Assembly (NCBI RefSeq): GCF_000725485.1
Contig: NZ_JOAG01000005.1
Span: forward strand, 1-64,000
Source of the DNA: Nonomuraea candida
GTDB taxonomy: Bacteria > Actinomycetota > Actinomycetes > Streptosporangiales > Streptosporangiaceae
Length of the DNA: 64,000 nucleotides
Direction of reading: 5' to 3'
The notes beneath the pieces are model-generated. The model searched no databases. It saw only the letters and a program-made list of their open reading frames with translations, and was not told the origin of the DNA. Below, piece by piece: positions 1 through 8,010 of the stretch. Made by a program: the position numbers and the translations under genes. How positions within the stretch are numbered: position 1 is the stretch's first letter; every line of letters starts with the position of its first letter.

Positions 1-1408
1 GCTCCAGACCGTCGATCAGGGTGATCTGCCGCTCCACCAGCGTCTGGCTGCGCCGCGACAGGTTCACGAACATCGCGTTGACGTTGCTGCGCAGGCGGGC
101 CTCCTCACCCGCCAGCCGCACCGCCTCGCGGTGCACCTCGTCGAAGGCCCGCGCCACCTCGCCGATCTCGTCGTGGGTGTCCACGCCGATCGGGACGACG
201 GCGCCGACCGTGCCGTCACCGCTCTCGCGCAGTTGCCGCACGGTCTCCGGCAGGCGCTGCCCGGCGACGTCGAGCGCCTCGCGGCGCAGCCGGCGCAGCG
301 GCCTGATGAGCGAGCGGGCGATGAGGGAGATGATCGCGATGACCACGATCAGCAGGAGCAGGATGAGGCCGCCGGAGATCAGGGCCGACCGTCCCGCGGC
401 CTCCTCCAGCCCGCGGGCGCGCAGGATGACGGAGGAGGACAGCTCCTTCTCCACGCTGCGCAGCGCGTCGATCTTGCCGGTGCTGACCTCGAACCAGACG
501 GCCACGTCGCGGTCGGGCTGCACGCCGATGCTGAGCGTCTTGCCCTCGGCCGCCTGCGCCATGGCGCGCAGCCGGAACAGGTCGGTCTGGTCGACGTCCC
601 TGCCGACGACGGTGTTGCGGTAGAGCTCGAGCTGGTCGAGGTCGGCCAGCGTGCCGAAGAGCGTCTCCTCGCTCTCCTCGCGGGACTTGGCGTCGGTCAG
701 CGCGTCGAGCTCGCCGCTGTCGAAGCCCTTCTTGTCCAGGGCGCTGGCCAGGATGCCGCGCTGCTTGGACGCCTGCTCCTTGGCGCGGGCGATGGCCGAC
801 ATGGCGCTGGCGGCGTCGGCCACCCGGTCGTCCACCGCGACCTGGCCGACCTGGTCGTGGAACTGCAGCAGCGCCGCGATGATCTGCGAGTACTTCTGGG
901 TCATCGGCAGCGGCTGGATCTTGCCGTTCACGGCCGTCTCGCGCAGGGTCGGGATCTCCTCCAGGCGGCGCAGCACCCGGCGTACGGGCTCGGCGTGCGT
1001 GTCGCCCAGCACGGTGGCCCGCTGCTCGGCCTCGTCGATGAGGTTGTCGACCCCGCTGTAGGTGGTGCGCAGCTGCGCCTCGCGGCTGTCGGGCCGCCCC
1101 TGGGCGATGTAGAGGGCGGTCTCGTCGCGTTCGAAGGCCAGCTCGTGCGTCACGGCCCCGAGCTGCTCGCTCAGCTCGGCGACCTCTCGGAGGGTCTGGT
1201 ACGTGTTGGCGTCGCTGAGCGAGGTGACCACGTTCAGCCCGCCCAGGCCCACGGCGACGGCGGTCGGGACGACGATCAGCGCGATGAGGCGCGATCGCAC
1301 GTGCCAGTTACCCAATCCAAATCTTTTCGAGGATGTCGGGGACAGCCGTCGCTTCTGATGGCCGTGCGGCTCGCGGTCGGCGGAAGCTTCAGCGCTCTGC
1401 GTTCTCAC
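1..1408 (-). CDS. cvnA: Conservon sensor protein CvnA, partial (C-terminus beyond window)
   Basis: Membrane sensor with histidine-kinase-like parts, the first gene of a conservon operon. The gene runs off the left edge, so only about 469 N-terminal residues are visible and the partner cvnB, cvnC and cvnD genes would lie outside. The start is the GTG at 1406-1408, preceded by a GAAGG-type ribosome site; the GGCGAGAGGTTGCGA stretch just upstream also precedes the cvnA at 14619. Visible parts: a short basic leader, a first membrane segment (LIALIVVPTAVAV), an extracytoplasmic helical sensor region of the nitrate/nitrite-sensing type, a second membrane segment near residue 350, HAMP, the conserved DEIGEVARAFDEVHREAVRL block, and the start of the H-box-like region (VNLSRRSQTLVERQITLIDG). 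It is a paralogue of the three complete CvnA proteins further right. Confidence 0.9.
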   Translation of the reverse strand, partial: MRTQSAEASADREPHGHQKRRLSPTSSKRFGLGNWHVRSRLIALIVVPTAVAVGLGGLNVVTSLSDANTYQTLREVAELSEQLGAVTHELAFERDETALYIAQGRPDSREAQLRTTYSGVDNLIDEAEQRATVLGDTHAEPVRRVLRRLEEIPTLRETAVNGKIQPLPMTQKYSQIIAALLQFHDQVGQVAVDDRVADAASAMSAIARAKEQASKQRGILASALDKKGFDSGELDALTDAKSREESEETLFGTLADLDQLELYRNTVVGRDVDQTDLFRLRAMAQAAEGKTLSIGVQPDRDVAVWFEVSTGKIDALRSVEKELSSSVILRARGLEEAAGRSALISGGLILLLLIVVIAIISLIARSLIRPLRRLRREALDVAGQRLPETVRQLRESGDGTVGAVVPIGVDTHDEIGEVARAFDEVHREAVRLAGEEARLRSNVNAMFVNLSRRSQTLVERQITLIDGLE

Positions 1409-1925
1409 TTGCCTTCGCAACCTCTCGCCCTGGAGGGGGAATTCTCGGGTGACCAAGCAGGACGTGCACGTGGGGCAATTTGGTACGTCGAGATATGCGC
1501 CATTTGAGCACACGGGTCGTCAACGACCAACCACTACTAGTGCCACAATGGGGCATATATCCCTAGATGTCCAGAAAATATGGCGGATTCGTTGGACGGT
1601 GGCTGACCAGGCACAACAGACAACGGCAAGATGTTCCACGAGCCTCGTCCTGACCCGCGGAAAAAGATCGAGTTGACACCACATCCGCATCTGCCGCCCC
1701 GCCCGCCACCTCCTTTCCCAAAACGGACAAACGCTCAAATTCCTTCAGGTCGTTAAAATTTCACAATATAGAGCTAAACAGACATTGCAACCGCAAGTGT
1801 CAGCTTTCCGATAACGACCACCAATTTGGTGCTACGGTCGATCTCTGTTGTGCGTCAGGCACACAGCCCCCGGGAGCAGAAGCCGCCCGGTCCCCCCCTG
1901 GCTCCACCTGAAGGGAGTCCCTGAC
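1409..1925. other. Divergent intergenic region between cvnA and the NitT/TauT importer
   Basis: This 517-bp stretch has no convincing gene; the short open frames here have no recognisable product and poor codon bias. It is distinctly more AT-rich than its surroundings, especially 1540-1600 and 1730-1800, as expected for two divergent promoters. The last 70 bp form a possible folded leader, listed separately. Confidence 0.7.
1854..1925 (+). promoter_or_regulatory. Possible structured 5' leader of the importer operon
   Basis: GTCAGG at 1854-1859 is complementary to CCTGAC at 1920-1925, which ends exactly at the ATG of the binding-protein gene. Inside are two mutually exclusive pairings: CCGGG (1870-1874) with CCCGG (1886-1890), or GGAGC (1873-1877) with GCTCC (1901-1905). 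The ribosome site GAAGGGAG lies within the closing stem. I do not recognise a known riboswitch class; folding alone could be chance in GC-rich DNA. Confidence 0.3.
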
Positions 1926-2924
1926 ATGAGGTTTGGCCGTACCGCCAGGGCCGCCGCCATCGGGTTCGCTTTGACACTCGGCGCCATGTCGTGCAGTGCC
2001 GGCACCGACACGACCGCCGGCGCGCCGCCCTCCGCATCCGCCGGCGGGCTGGAGAAGACGAAGCTCAAGGTGGCCACCCTGCCGGCGATCGACAGCGCCG
2101 CGATCTACGTGGCCATCGACCAGGGCTTCTTCGAGAAGGAGGGCCTGGACGTCACCCCCGAGGTCGTGCAGGCCGCGCCCGAAGCCATCCCCATGCTCGT
2201 GAAGGGCGAGATCGACGCCATGTTCGGGAACTACGTGTCGATGTTCGCCGCCCATGACAAGCAGGCGCTGAAGCTGCGCATCCTGGCCGAGGGCTCTCGC
2301 GCGGCCCCCGACTCGCTCAGCATCATGGCCCTGCCCGGCTCGTCCATCAGGACCCCGAAGGACCTGGAGGGCAAGACGATCAACGTCAACGTGCTGCACA
2401 ACTTCCAGGAATTGGCCCTCACCCAGGTGCTCAAGGCCAACAACGTCGACCCCGCCACCATCAAGTACGTCCAGGTGACCTTCCAGAACATCATGCCGTC
2501 CTGGAAGGACGGCCAGATCGACGCCGCGTACCTGGGCGAGCCCATGGTCACCGCCGCCACCGCCACCATGGGCGCCCGCAAGATCCTCGACCCGGCCTCG
2601 GGACCCGCCGCCGAGTTCCCGATCTCCGGCTACGTCGGCACCCAGGAGTGGTACGACAAGAACCCCAAGACGGCCGCCGCCTTCCAGCGCGCCATCCACA
2701 ACGCGGCCAAGCTCATGGAGAACAACCGCGAGGTGGTGGCCAAGGTGCTGCCGAACTTCACGCAGATCGACGCCGCCACCGCGGCCACCGTGACCTTCCC
2801 CTACTTCTCCAGCAACGACAACCCGGTCCGCCTCCAGCGGGTGGCCGACTGGATGTGGGAAGCCAAGTGGCTGACCAAGCAGATCGACGTCAAGGGCCTC
2901 ATGTCGCCCACCACCTCCGGGTGA
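1926..2924 (+). CDS. ABC transporter substrate-binding lipoprotein, NitT/TauT (NMT1/THI5-like) family
   Basis: Extracytoplasmic ligand-binding protein of an importer for a small organic compound. The ATG at 1926 has GAAGGGAG seven bases upstream; an upstream in-frame extension to 1848 lacks a ribosome site. The N-terminus is a basic-hydrophobic export signal ending at a cysteine (LGAMSCSAG), a slightly weak lipobox, so membrane anchoring through Cys is likely. The mature part carries the family hallmarks: LKVATLPAIDSAAIYVAID near the start, QGFFEKEGLDV, a DAMFGNYV segment and an AYLGEPMV segment. At 332 residues it has normal length. It overlaps the next gene by 4 bp (GTGA) and heads a three-gene operon. 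Family members bind nitrate, sulfonates, taurine, pyrimidine precursors or aromatic acids; the ligand cannot be told from sequence. Confidence 0.9.
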   Translation: MRFGRTARAAAIGFALTLGAMSCSAGTDTTAGAPPSASAGGLEKTKLKVATLPAIDSAAIYVAIDQGFFEKEGLDVTPEVVQAAPEAIPMLVKGEIDAMFGNYVSMFAAHDKQALKLRILAEGSRAAPDSLSIMALPGSSIRTPKDLEGKTINVNVLHNFQELALTQVLKANNVDPATIKYVQVTFQNIMPSWKDGQIDAAYLGEPMVTAATATMGARKILDPASGPAAEFPISGYVGTQEWYDKNPKTAAAFQRAIHNAAKLMENNREVVAKVLPNFTQIDAATAATVTFPYFSSNDNPVRLQRVADWMWEAKWLTKQIDVKGLMSPTTSG

Positions 2925-3736
2925 GCGCTCAGACCCTGCCCCGTACCCGCCCGGCGTCACCCGCCACCCGCTGGTCGCGCCGGGCGGCCGGGGCGCTCGC
3001 CTTCGCGGCGCTGATCGAGCTGGCCGCCAGGACCGGGCTGGCCGACCGGGAGGTGCTGCCACCCGCCACCGAGATCGTCGCGCGGGCGGCCGCGCTGCTG
3101 TTCGACCCGGCCTTCGGCGCGCACGCCCTGACGAGCCTGCTCGCCTGGACGATCGGCCTGTGCCTGGCGACCGCGCTCGCGGTGCCGCTGGGCCTGCTGC
3201 TCGGCAGCGTGCCGGTCATCGACGCGGCCACCCGCTCGGTGGTGGAGTTCCTCCGGCCGATCCCCTCCGTCGCGCTGATCCCGCTGGTGGCGCTGGTGAT
3301 CGGCACCGGGTTGCAACACCGGATCACGCTGGTGGTCTACGCCTCGCTCTGGCCCATCCTCTACAACACGATGTACGGCCTGCGCGGCGTCGACCCCCTG
3401 GCCAAGGAGTCCCTGCGCGCGTACGGCTTCGGCCCGCTGTCGGTGCTGCTGCGCGTCTCGCTGCCGTCGTCGGCGCCCTTCATCGCCACCGGGGTGCGGC
3501 TGGCCGCCGGGGTGGCGCTCATCCTCACCGTCAGCACCGAGATCGTGGCCGGGCGCGGCGAGGGCATCGGCGTGTTCATCTTCTTCGCCGGCATCGCCGT
3601 GCCCGCCCGCATGACCGACATCCTGGCCGGGGTGTTCTGGGTGGGGCTGTTCGGCGTCGTGGTGAACGCGCTGCTGGTGGCCGCCGAGCGGCGGGCCTTC
3701 CGCTGGCACCACGCGCAGCTGGGAGGCCGGGCATGA
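2921..3736 (+). CDS. ABC transporter permease, NitT/TauT (SsuC-like) family, first of two
   Basis: Inner-membrane channel subunit of 271 residues. The start is a GTG overlapping the binding-protein stop (GTGA at 2921-2924), which keeps translation coupled. Six or so hydrophobic segments are visible. The cytoplasmic EAA-type loop for ATPase contact is around LAKESLRAYGFGPLSVLLRVSLPS, followed by an SAPFIATGVRLA segment typical of SsuC/TauC permeases. It is followed by a second, different permease with a 4-bp overlap, so the channel is probably a heterodimer, unlike the usual homodimeric SsuC. Confidence 0.88.
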   Translation: MSAQTLPRTRPASPATRWSRRAAGALAFAALIELAARTGLADREVLPPATEIVARAAALLFDPAFGAHALTSLLAWTIGLCLATALAVPLGLLLGSVPVIDAATRSVVEFLRPIPSVALIPLVALVIGTGLQHRITLVVYASLWPILYNTMYGLRGVDPLAKESLRAYGFGPLSVLLRVSLPSSAPFIATGVRLAAGVALILTVSTEIVAGRGEGIGVFIFFAGIAVPARMTDILAGVFWVGLFGVVVNALLVAAERRAFRWHHAQLGGRA

Positions 3737-4530
3737 GAGGTCTGCGCACGCCGGTCTTCCGGGTCCTGGTGCTGGCCGGGCTCGTCCTGGCCTGGGAGGC
3801 GGCCACGAGGACGGCGGGCAACCCGTTCTTCCCCGCGCCCAGCACGATCGTGACCCGGATGCACGCCATGTGGTTCTCCGGGCCGCCCGGCACGCTCTTC
3901 CTCACCGACACGGCCGTCGGCAACATCCTGCCGAGCCTGGGCCGGATGGCCCTCGGCTTCGCGGGGGGCGCGCTGGCCGGGGTGCTGCTCGGGCTGGCGG
4001 TGGGGCTGTCGGCGCGGGCGTACGACTATCTCGACGGCGTGCTGCAGTTCCTTCGCGCCATCCCGCCGCCGGCGCTGGTGACCGTCTTCCTGGTGCTGTT
4101 CGGGTTCGGGCTGCGGATGCAGCTGGCGTTCATCATGTTCAGCATCGTGTGGCCGGTGCTGCTCAACACCGCCGACGGCGCCCGCTCGGTCGAGCCGCTG
4201 CACCTGCAGACCTGCCAGGTCTTCCGGCTGTCGCGGGCCGAGCGCCTGCGGCGGGTGATCCTGCCGTCGGCGCTGCCGAAGATGTTCGCGGGGCTGCGGC
4301 TGGCCCTGTCGCTCTCCCTGATCGTCATGGTCTTCTCCGAGCTGCTGCCGGGCACCACCAACGGCATCGGCTTCCAGCTCACCGACGCGTACGCGACCTT
4401 CGACCTGCCCGCCATGTGGGCCGGGATCGTGCTGCTCGGCGTGCTCGGCTACCTGCTCAACGAGCTGTTCCTGGTCGTCGAGCGCCGCGTGCTCGGCCGG
4501 CACCAGACGGCACGGGACCCGGCCGGTTGA
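3733..4530 (+). CDS. ABC transporter permease, NitT/TauT family, second of two
   Basis: Second channel subunit (265 residues), starting at the ATG in the ATGA overlap with the preceding permease. It has the same six-helix layout and the family segment FLRAIPPPALVTVFLVLFG, an EAA-like loop around TCQVFRLSRAERLRRVILPS, and a TNGIGFQL motif. It is clearly homologous to the first permease but divergent. No ATPase gene follows directly: the likely ATPase is at 7038, after a GNAT gene on the other strand and an FAD monooxygenase gene. The final codons overlap a 44-bp-period GC-rich repeat. Confidence 0.88.
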   Translation: MRGLRTPVFRVLVLAGLVLAWEAATRTAGNPFFPAPSTIVTRMHAMWFSGPPGTLFLTDTAVGNILPSLGRMALGFAGGALAGVLLGLAVGLSARAYDYLDGVLQFLRAIPPPALVTVFLVLFGFGLRMQLAFIMFSIVWPVLLNTADGARSVEPLHLQTCQVFRLSRAERLRRVILPSALPKMFAGLRLALSLSLIVMVFSELLPGTTNGIGFQLTDAYATFDLPAMWAGIVLLGVLGYLLNELFLVVERRVLGRHQTARDPAG

Positions 4531-4620
4531 CGCCGGCGGCAGCTCGACCGGGCGGCACGGGAACCGGCCGGTCAGCGCCGGCGGCACCCGCCATGGGAGG
4601 CACGGCACCGGCCCGCGCGG
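4509..4620. repeat. GC-rich direct repeat, period 44 bp, at the convergent gene ends
   Basis: Copies at about 4509-4543 and 4553-4587 share CGGCACGGGA, then CCGGCCGGT, then CGCCGGCGGCA with few mismatches; a third, weaker copy follows. The first copy overlaps the 3' end of the permease gene. It is probably a local tandem duplication. Confidence 0.55.
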
Positions 4621-4627
4621 CGGCCGG

Positions 4628-5449
4628 TCAGCCCATCGAGATGAGGATGGGCGCGACGTAGCGGCCGCGGTCGCCCGGGTGCCGGTCGGCGCCGTGGACC
4701 ATCGTCGGCAGGGCCGCGGGTCCCTCCACGGGCCCCAGCCCGGCCAGCCACGGGCGCAGGCCCGGGTAGGCGTCCAGCAGGTCGATGCGCACGTCGCGGT
4801 CGGCGCCGTGGGCGGCGGCCAGGATCAGCTCGCGGGCGGCCGCCTCCGAGGGCGCGACGACGGGGCCGATGACGCGGTGGGGGCCGGCGTTCCAGGCCAC
4901 GGCGAAGCCGCCGTCGGTGACGACCGTGCGTTCGGCCGTGGCCAGCAGGGCGGTCAGCGCCCTGCCGCGGTCGGCCCCGGTGGCCTCGGCGTCCAGGCCG
5001 ATGAGGGCGGCGTGGTCGTCCGGCGTCGCCGGGCGGACTGCCGGCCCCCATGCCGTCCCCTTGACCGGGCCCGTCGTGATCGTCAGGCTGCCCGCGGGCC
5101 GGAAGCCGAGCCGCTCGTAGACGGGGCGGCCGAAGCGGGTCGCGGTCAGCTCGACGACGCGGTCCCCCGCCACCTCCAGGACGTGTTCCATCAGCCGGGT
5201 GCCGAGCCCCTGCCTGCCGTACCTCTCGGCGACCAGCATCATGCCGACGTCCGCCAGCGTGTCACCGTGGCGGGTCAGCACGACGCACCCGGCCAGCCCG
5301 TCGCCGTCGGGCGCGTCGACGGCGTAGACCTCGCCCGCCTCGAACATCAGCCGCCATTTGGCCTCGTCCGTGGACCAGCCGCGATCGCCTTCGAGCCGCC
5401 GGCAGAGGGGCAGTTCCTCGGTGCCGAGAAGCCGTATTTCACCATTCAC
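4628..5449 (-). CDS. GNAT family N-acetyltransferase with C-terminal Acetyltransf_18-like domain
   Basis: Probable acetyl-CoA-dependent acyltransferase of 273 residues. The N-terminal half is a classic GNAT fold with the acetyl-CoA loop in LVAERYGRQGLGTRLMEHVL (R-x-G-R-Q-G-L-G) at about residue 95. The C-terminal half (from about residue 140) resembles the Acetyltransf_18 domain found in double-domain GNATs. The start is the GTG at 5447-5449 (VNGEIRLLGTEEL); the longer frame to 5521 has low-quality Arg/Cys-rich sequence. It is transcribed against the importer genes on either side, so it is probably an inserted, unrelated gene. Substrate unknown. Confidence 0.82.
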   Translation of the reverse strand: MNGEIRLLGTEELPLCRRLEGDRGWSTDEAKWRLMFEAGEVYAVDAPDGDGLAGCVVLTRHGDTLADVGMMLVAERYGRQGLGTRLMEHVLEVAGDRVVELTATRFGRPVYERLGFRPAGSLTITTGPVKGTAWGPAVRPATPDDHAALIGLDAEATGADRGRALTALLATAERTVVTDGGFAVAWNAGPHRVIGPVVAPSEAAARELILAAAHGADRDVRIDLLDAYPGLRPWLAGLGPVEGPAALPTMVHGADRHPGDRGRYVAPILISMG

Positions 5450-5643
5450 ACGCGAGAACCTACTCCGCCGCTCACACCGGCAGACACCGGGCCACATCAC
5501 CGCCGGCCCGCCGAGGGCCACCCCCAGCCACCTGGCGGCACCACGGTCGGAGCATGTCCGGCCCGGGACGCCCGGCCGGCGCCACGCGGCGCGGGAGGCG
5601 GTCGGTTAGAGTCGGGGGCAGTCGCCACGGGAGGCATGGCATC

Positions 5644-6876
5644 GTGCGGACGATGGTCGTGGGCGGCGGCATCGGGGGGCTCACCACGGCGCTGAGCCTG
5701 CACGCCGCCGGACTGGAATGCGTTGTGGTGGAGGCCGCGAGCACGCTGCGGCCGCTCGGCGTGGGCATCAACCTGCAGCCCCACGCCGTGCGCGAGCTGA
5801 CCGAGCTGGGGCTGGGCGGGGTGCTGGCGGGCCTGGCCGTCGAGACGAGCTTCATGACGTTCGCCGACCGCCACGGCAACATCATCCTGGCCTTACCCAG
5901 GGGCCGGGGGGCCGGCTACCGGTGGCCGCAATACAGCATCCACCGGGGCGAGCTGCAGATGGCGCTGCTGGCGGCCGTCGAGGAGCGCGCCGGGCCGGTG
6001 CGCACGGGGGTCAGGTTCGAGGGCTTCGCGCAGGACGGTGACTCCGTGCTCGTCACGCTCCGCCAGGGCGGCCGGGTGCTGCGGGAGCGGGTGGACGTGC
6101 TGGTGGGCGCCGACGGGGTGCAGTCCTCGGTGCGGGCCCGATTATGGCCGACCGGAGATCCGCTGCTCTGGAGCGGGATCAGGATGTGGCGCGGGCTGGC
6201 ACTGGCCGACCAGGTGCTGGACGGGGCCACGGTGCTGCTCGGCGGCTCCAACCTGGCCGGGAAATTCGTGACTTATCACATTTCGGCGAACAATCCGCGG
6301 CTGCTCAACTGGGTGGCCGAGGTGAAGGAGACCGAGCCCGGCCCGGTGCGGGAGGCCGACTGGTCGCGGGCGGGCCGGCTGTCCGACGTGCTGCCGCACT
6401 TCGAGTCCTGGAAATATCCGCACGTCGACATCCCGGCCGTGCTCGCCGGCACCCGGCGCATCCTCGAATACCCGATGGCCGACCGTGACCCGCTGCCCCG
6501 GTGGGGCGAGGGCCGGGTGACCCTGCTCGGTGACGCCGCCCACCCGATGTATCCGATCGGCTCCAACGGCGGCTCCCAGGCCGTGCTCGACGCCCGGGTG
6601 CTGGCCAGGTGCCTGGCGACCCACACGGACCCGGCGGCGGCGCTGTCGGCGTACGAGGCGGAGCGGCGCCCGCCCACGTCGGCGCTGGTGCTGGCGCACC
6701 GCGCGCTGCCCATCGAAGAGACGATCAGGCTCGTGACCGAACGCGCGCCGGAGGGGTTCACCGACATCGGCGAGGTGCTCACGGCGGCGGAGCTGGCGGC
6801 GATGGCCGACGCGCAGCGCCGCATCTCCGACGCCGACGTGCGGGCGCTGAACGAAAGGGAGTCGTGGAGCGTTTGA
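5644..6876 (+). CDS. FAD-dependent aromatic-type monooxygenase
   Basis: NAD(P)H- and FAD-dependent hydroxylase of the p-hydroxybenzoate hydroxylase/PhzS superfamily, 410 residues. Motifs in order: the FAD-binding GGGIGG near residue 7, the NAD(P)H/FAD motif VLVGADGVQSSVR near 155, and GDAAHPMYPIGSNGG near 295, which binds the FAD ribityl-phosphate. The start is the GTG at 5644, nine bases after GGGAGG; ATG 5653 is the alternative. It lies between the permease genes and the ATPase gene of one importer, so the imported compound may be its substrate. That link is inference. The residues do not identify the ring substrate. Confidence 0.88.
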   Translation: MRTMVVGGGIGGLTTALSLHAAGLECVVVEAASTLRPLGVGINLQPHAVRELTELGLGGVLAGLAVETSFMTFADRHGNIILALPRGRGAGYRWPQYSIHRGELQMALLAAVEERAGPVRTGVRFEGFAQDGDSVLVTLRQGGRVLRERVDVLVGADGVQSSVRARLWPTGDPLLWSGIRMWRGLALADQVLDGATVLLGGSNLAGKFVTYHISANNPRLLNWVAEVKETEPGPVREADWSRAGRLSDVLPHFESWKYPHVDIPAVLAGTRRILEYPMADRDPLPRWGEGRVTLLGDAAHPMYPIGSNGGSQAVLDARVLARCLATHTDPAAALSAYEAERRPPTSALVLAHRALPIEETIRLVTERAPEGFTDIGEVLTAAELAAMADAQRRISDADVRALNERESWSV

Positions 6877-7037
6877 CGCCGCGGCGCCCATGGCAGGCGG
6901 GAACGTGCGAGAGTAAGATCGCGCCCTGAATTGGTTTACCTGAGTGACATGTCCAGCATTTACCGCTCCGCTAGAGTCATTTCAGACTCCGAAAGAGTCG
7001 CCGTGCTGTCCGCGGTCTCGCCCCCCTAGGAAATCCA

Positions 7038-7808
7038 TTGCTCGAGATAGACAACCTTTCCCATGTGTACGGCGGCGGTACTCCCAACGCGCACCACGCC
7101 ATCGAAGGGCTCAACCTGAGCGTCGCCGCAGGTGAGCTGCTCTGCATCGTCGGACCGTCGGGATGCGGGAAGTCGACGCTGCTGCGCTCCATCGCCGGGC
7201 TGATCACGCCGACGGGCGGGCAGGTCAAGGTCGAGGGCAAGGTCGTCCGGCAGACCCCCGACAACCTCGCCGTCGTCTTCCAGGACTACAGCCGCTCGTT
7301 GTTCCCGTGGATGTCGGTCGCCGACAACGTGGCCCTGCCGCTGCGCCGCAGGAACATGGACAAGCAGCAGCGCCGCGAGGCCGCCGCCGAGGCCCTGGAG
7401 TCGGTGGGGCTGGCCAACGCCGGCCGCAAATACCCGTTCCAGCTCTCCGGCGGCATGCAGCAGCGGGTGGCGATCGCGCGGGCGCTGGCCTACCGGCCGA
7501 CGCTCATGCTCATGGACGAGCCGTTCGGCTCCGTGGACGCGCAGACCAGGGAGGACCTGGAGGACCTCGTGCTCAAGGTCCGCGGCCACCACCAGATGAC
7601 GATCGTGCTCATCACGCACGACATCGACGAGAGCGTCTACGTGGGCGACCGCGTGGTGGTGCTGTCGAAGGCGCCCGCGCACGTGGTGGGCGACCTGAAG
7701 GTGGACCTGCCGGGGCCGCGCGACCAGATCTCGACGCGGGAGCACCCCGACTTCGTGCACCTGCGCGCCGAGGTGGGCCGCCTCGTCCGCGGCCACGCCA
7801 CCGTCTGA
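7038..7808 (+). CDS. ABC transporter ATP-binding protein, NitT/TauT (SsuB/TauB) family
   Basis: Cytoplasmic ATPase of 256 residues that should power the permeases at 2921-4530. Visible: Walker A GPSGCGKST, Q-loop VVFQDYSRSLFPW, signature [15 protein letters not shown], Walker B LMLMDEPFG, and the H-loop in ITHDIDES. The start is TTG at 7038, six bases after AGGA. A 161-bp gap containing less GC-rich sequence separates it from the monooxygenase, so it may have its own promoter. No other NitT/TauT ATPase is present in the window, which supports the assignment to the split system. Confidence 0.9.
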   Translation: MLEIDNLSHVYGGGTPNAHHAIEGLNLSVAAGELLCIVGPSGCGKSTLLRSIAGLITPTGGQVKVEGKVVRQTPDNLAVVFQDYSRSLFPWMSVADNVALPLRRRNMDKQQRREAAAEALESVGLANAGRKYPFQLSGGMQQRVAIARALAYRPTLMLMDEPFGSVDAQTREDLEDLVLKVRGHHQMTIVLITHDIDESVYVGDRVVVLSKAPAHVVGDLKVDLPGPRDQISTREHPDFVHLRAEVGRLVRGHATV

Positions 7809-8010
7809 CCCCACCCCCGCACGGCGGGCACGGCACACGCGCCGCATCCGCCCTTCCGACGGCGCCTTCCCTGCCCGTGAACACCTTTCCTCCGTCATTT
7901 CTCCCGCCCGGGAGCGTCGCCCGCCTGGCTCCGCCGCCGTCCCAGAAACAGCAACAAGAGTTGTCGCCCTCGCCGCCGAGAGGTCATCTTCAGCGGCGGA
8001 GGTGATCGCG

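Noticed and set aside
1854..1925. TPP, SAM or guanidine (ykkC) riboswitch upstream of the NMT1/THI5-like binding protein
   Set aside because: None of the conserved core sequences of these classes could be recognised; only generic pairings are visible.
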